From an uncultured Pirellulaceae bacterium (lineage in GTDB: Bacteria > Planctomycetota > Planctomycetia > Pirellulales > Pirellulaceae): 7,561 nucleotides of DNA. This document shows positions 6,250 to 7,561 of the stretch, piece by piece (positions within the stretch are counted from its first letter, which is position 1; each line of letters begins with the position of its first letter). Below the pieces are notes generated by a model, which was not told the origin of the DNA, did no database searches, and worked only from the letters and a program-made list of their open reading frames with translations. Made by a program: the position numbers and the translations under genes. The stretch covers positions 1 through 7,561 of the forward strand of contig CAKQNH010000205.1 in NCBI GenBank assembly GCA_934255105.1, given 5' to 3'.

Positions 6250-6272
6250 AAAGTCTTGGCGACTTCCGCTAG
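6250..6272. repeat. Decayed third copy of the right arm
   Basis: The stretch AAAGTCTTGGCGACTTC followed by CGCTAG resembles the right arm (AAAGTCTGGCGACTTCGGCTAC), with one inserted T and changes near the end. It is in the same orientation, 21 bp beyond the perfect pair, suggesting repeated copying and decay at this spot. Confidence 0.75.
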
Positions 6273-6356
6273 CATTGAAGCCTCGCAATCCTAAAAATTT
6301 ACAGCCAATGCGGATGGCGACTGTTGTGACATTTATTCTTGTCAGGATGCTAAGTG

Positions 6357-7079
6357 TCAATCGAGAGTCTGGATGCGGACATTCTTGAATTGAACGACCA
6401 TCGGTGGGCCTTGATGGACTTGGAAGGCCAGCACACCTGATGTGGCAGCTTTGTCTGCTTGATTGTCGATGACTTCGGACATCAGCTCATTATTAATGTA
6501 GTGGCTGAGCTTATTGCCATTGGCCACGATGCGGTATTGGTTCCAACTTGCAGGGTTGAGCTTCTTGGCTAACTCCGCACCATCGCCGAAGCGCTCCACC
6601 GACTTACTGCCATCAGCAGAAATGGTCACTCGCTGTCCACGTTCGGCCAGAATTCCTCGGCCACGCTCTTCGTAATTGATACCGGTATACTTCGGCCCCG
6701 CCTCAATGTCCGCCTGATAGCCTCCAACGATAAACTGCTCTTCGTCGATAACTTTGCTGCGGTATTGGATCCCTGAATTGCCTGCGTCGATTTTATAATC
6801 TAGCCGCAATTCGAAGTTGGCTACTGGACCTTTCTCATAGATCAGAAAGGTGTTGAACTTGAGCGGTTTCTCCGCCGAAGTGCGGCCGGTGATCTTGCCA
6901 TCCTCTACACTCCACAGATCCAAGTTCCCCTTCCATCCGTCGAGGTCTTTACCGTTGAAGATGGAGACAAAGCCATCCTCGACCGCGGCCGCTTTCTGCG
7001 GTGCCTTCTCCTGAGCAGCGACACAGGTAACGCCAGCCAGCAGAGCTAAGCCAGATAGAGCTAGAGTGAACAATCGCAT
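6357..7079 (-). CDS. Exported DUF1080 / 3-keto-disaccharide hydrolase-like protein
   Basis: 240 residues. A signal peptide covers about 1-22 (MRLFTLALSGLALLAGVTCV, then AA-QE); the Cys is not in a proper lipobox, so a lipoprotein is unlikely. The rest is one DUF1080 domain (concanavalin-like beta sandwich, PF06439): FVSIFNGKDLDGWKG at 37-51, DYKIDAGNSGIQYRS at 94-108, GYQADIEAG at 120-128, WNQYRIVANGNKLSHYIN at 179-196 and GVLAFQVHQGPPMVVQFKNV at 215-234. Characterised members hydrolyse 3-keto-glycosides after oxidation of a sugar, but many planctomycete paralogs are untested, so the substrate is unknown. The length is typical for a single-domain member and nothing is missing. ATG 7079 is preceded by AAGGAAG at 7085-7091, a good ribosome site. 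The leader carries two tandem duplications. It is monocistronic here; no oxidoreductase partner is beside it in the window. Confidence 0.93.
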   Translation of the reverse strand: MRLFTLALSGLALLAGVTCVAAQEKAPQKAAAVEDGFVSIFNGKDLDGWKGNLDLWSVEDGKITGRTSAEKPLKFNTFLIYEKGPVANFELRLDYKIDAGNSGIQYRSKVIDEEQFIVGGYQADIEAGPKYTGINYEERGRGILAERGQRVTISADGSKSVERFGDGAELAKKLNPASWNQYRIVANGNKLSHYINNELMSEVIDNQADKAATSGVLAFQVHQGPPMVVQFKNVRIQTLD

Positions 7080-7084
7080 GATGT

Positions 7085-7091
7085 CTTCCTT
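7085..7091 (-). promoter_or_regulatory. Shine-Dalgarno of the DUF1080 gene
   Basis: AAGGAAG on the minus strand, 5 bases before the ATG at 7077-7079, supports this start. Confidence 0.75.
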
Positions 7092-7127
7092 CGGTGGGTG
7101 CAGAAGAATTCGGTGGGTGCAGATGAA
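7090..7127. repeat. 19-bp tandem duplication in the DUF1080 leader
   Basis: TTCGGTGGGTGCAGA followed by AGAA (7090-7108) is repeated as TTCGGTGGGTGCAGA followed by TGAA (7109-7127): 18 of 19 positions match. The first copy overlaps the upstream edge of the ribosome site of the minus-strand gene. Confidence 0.92.
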
Positions 7128-7146
7128 ACAATATATGAAACAATAT
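7123..7146. repeat. 12-bp tandem duplication adjoining the 19-bp one
   Basis: ATGAAACAATAT occurs twice head to tail (7123-7134 and 7135-7146), directly after and slightly overlapping the 19-bp duplication. The AT-rich unit gives repeated TATATT/TATAAA-like hexamers upstream of the DUF1080 gene, so it may affect its promoter. Confidence 0.92.
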
Positions 7147-7402
7147 AAATATAACAGCGGTGGTTGGCTGCTGGCTTATTGTTAAACGGCAGACGTGTTA
7201 GATATTCTAACTAGTGCCTTGTGGGATGAACACCAGTTTCATTTCAAGGCGTCCTATATCTTTACCACCCCACAACTTTTCTCCTCACAACTTTTCACGC
7301 CCCCTGCGAGCTTGTCTCGCGGGTGAAGGCGTTTTGCTGCTTGCTGCCGGGGGACGTCGACCTAATTATTGATGCGTTTTGCAGGTGGACCGACTTTGGA
7401 GA
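7147..7402. other. Gene-free stretch upstream of the DUF1080 gene
   Basis: No convincing gene on either strand. It contains the 11-bp direct repeat CACAACTTTTC (7271-7281 and 7286-7296) and a GC-rich hairpin at 7302-7323 (CCC, bulged T, GCGAG, loop CTTGT, CTCGC, GGG). A copy of GACTTTGGA at 7392-7400 repeats nine bases of the arm at 6182-6190. No confident promoter could be placed. Confidence 0.6.
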
Positions 7403-7559
7403 CTGCGACTTGTCGTAGCTTTGGCGGTGACTACGGAGCGGGAAGGATTTATACGGTGGAGACTTGTTCGGCGGCAGTCTGGCTTGGGATAGAACTGTTT
7501 TGCACCGTCAACCACAGTGTGTGGTGAAGGTTCGCGTTAAAAGCTACGACAAGTCGCAG
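7403..7559. repeat. 157-bp element bounded by perfect 20-bp inverted repeats
   Basis: The arms at 7403-7422 (CTGCGACTTGTCGTAGCTTT) and 7540-7559 are exact reverse complements over 20 bp, enclosing 117 bp without a gene. Inside are further complementary segments: ACGGTG 7453-7458 with CACCGT 7503-7508, AGACT 7460-7464 with AGTCT 7476-7480, and the tight hairpin ACCACA-GTG-TGTGGT at 7511-7525. This fits a MITE-like or REP-type non-autonomous element or a structured RNA. No flanking target duplication can be judged because the window ends 2 bp after the right arm. Confidence 0.85.
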
Positions 7560-7561
7560 CA

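Overview
The window looks like chromosome of a planctomycete, probably of the Pirellulaceae (Rhodopirellula/Blastopirellula-like) group. The reasons are an exported Cys-type sulfatase, an exported DUF1080 (3-keto-disaccharide hydrolase-like) protein, a small GYF_2 protein, a short membrane protein with a GMSAEEIE tail, and moderate GC with many single-gene transcription units. This assignment comes from gene content and was not checked against a database. I see no phage, transposase, CRISPR array, tRNA or rRNA.

Layout from left to right. 1-901 (-): 5' part of a tRNA-dihydrouridine synthase gene that runs off the left edge. 976-1218 (+): 80-residue one-helix membrane protein, overlapping by 8 bp at its 3' end with an ammonium transporter gene (amt, 1211-2647, -). 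2648-3030: divergent control region with a perfect 7-bp inverted repeat. 3031-4590 (+): secreted sulfatase, whose stop codon abuts that of a convergent gene for a proline-rich exported protein of unknown function (4591-5325, -). 5326-5876: gene-free stretch with several hairpins, including a possibly switch-like leader before a 73-residue GYF_2 protein (5877-6098, +). 6099-6356: gene-free stretch with a long near-perfect inverted repeat and a decayed third copy. 6357-7079 (-): exported DUF1080 protein with two successive tandem duplications just upstream of its start. 7080-7561: no gene, but a 157-bp element bounded by perfect 20-bp inverted repeats at the right edge.

The genes do not form one operon or an obvious system; strands alternate nearly gene by gene. 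Functionally there is tRNA modification, ammonium uptake and two exported enzymes plausibly acting on sulfated or oxidised sugars. The sulfatase and the DUF1080 protein fit the polysaccharide-degrading lifestyle of planctomycetes, but they are separated by other genes on the opposite strand.

The least explained material is non-coding: the two inverted-repeat elements, which share short motifs and may be one REP/MITE-like family, and the structured leader of the GYF_2 gene. I found no convincing evidence of a new multi-gene system.
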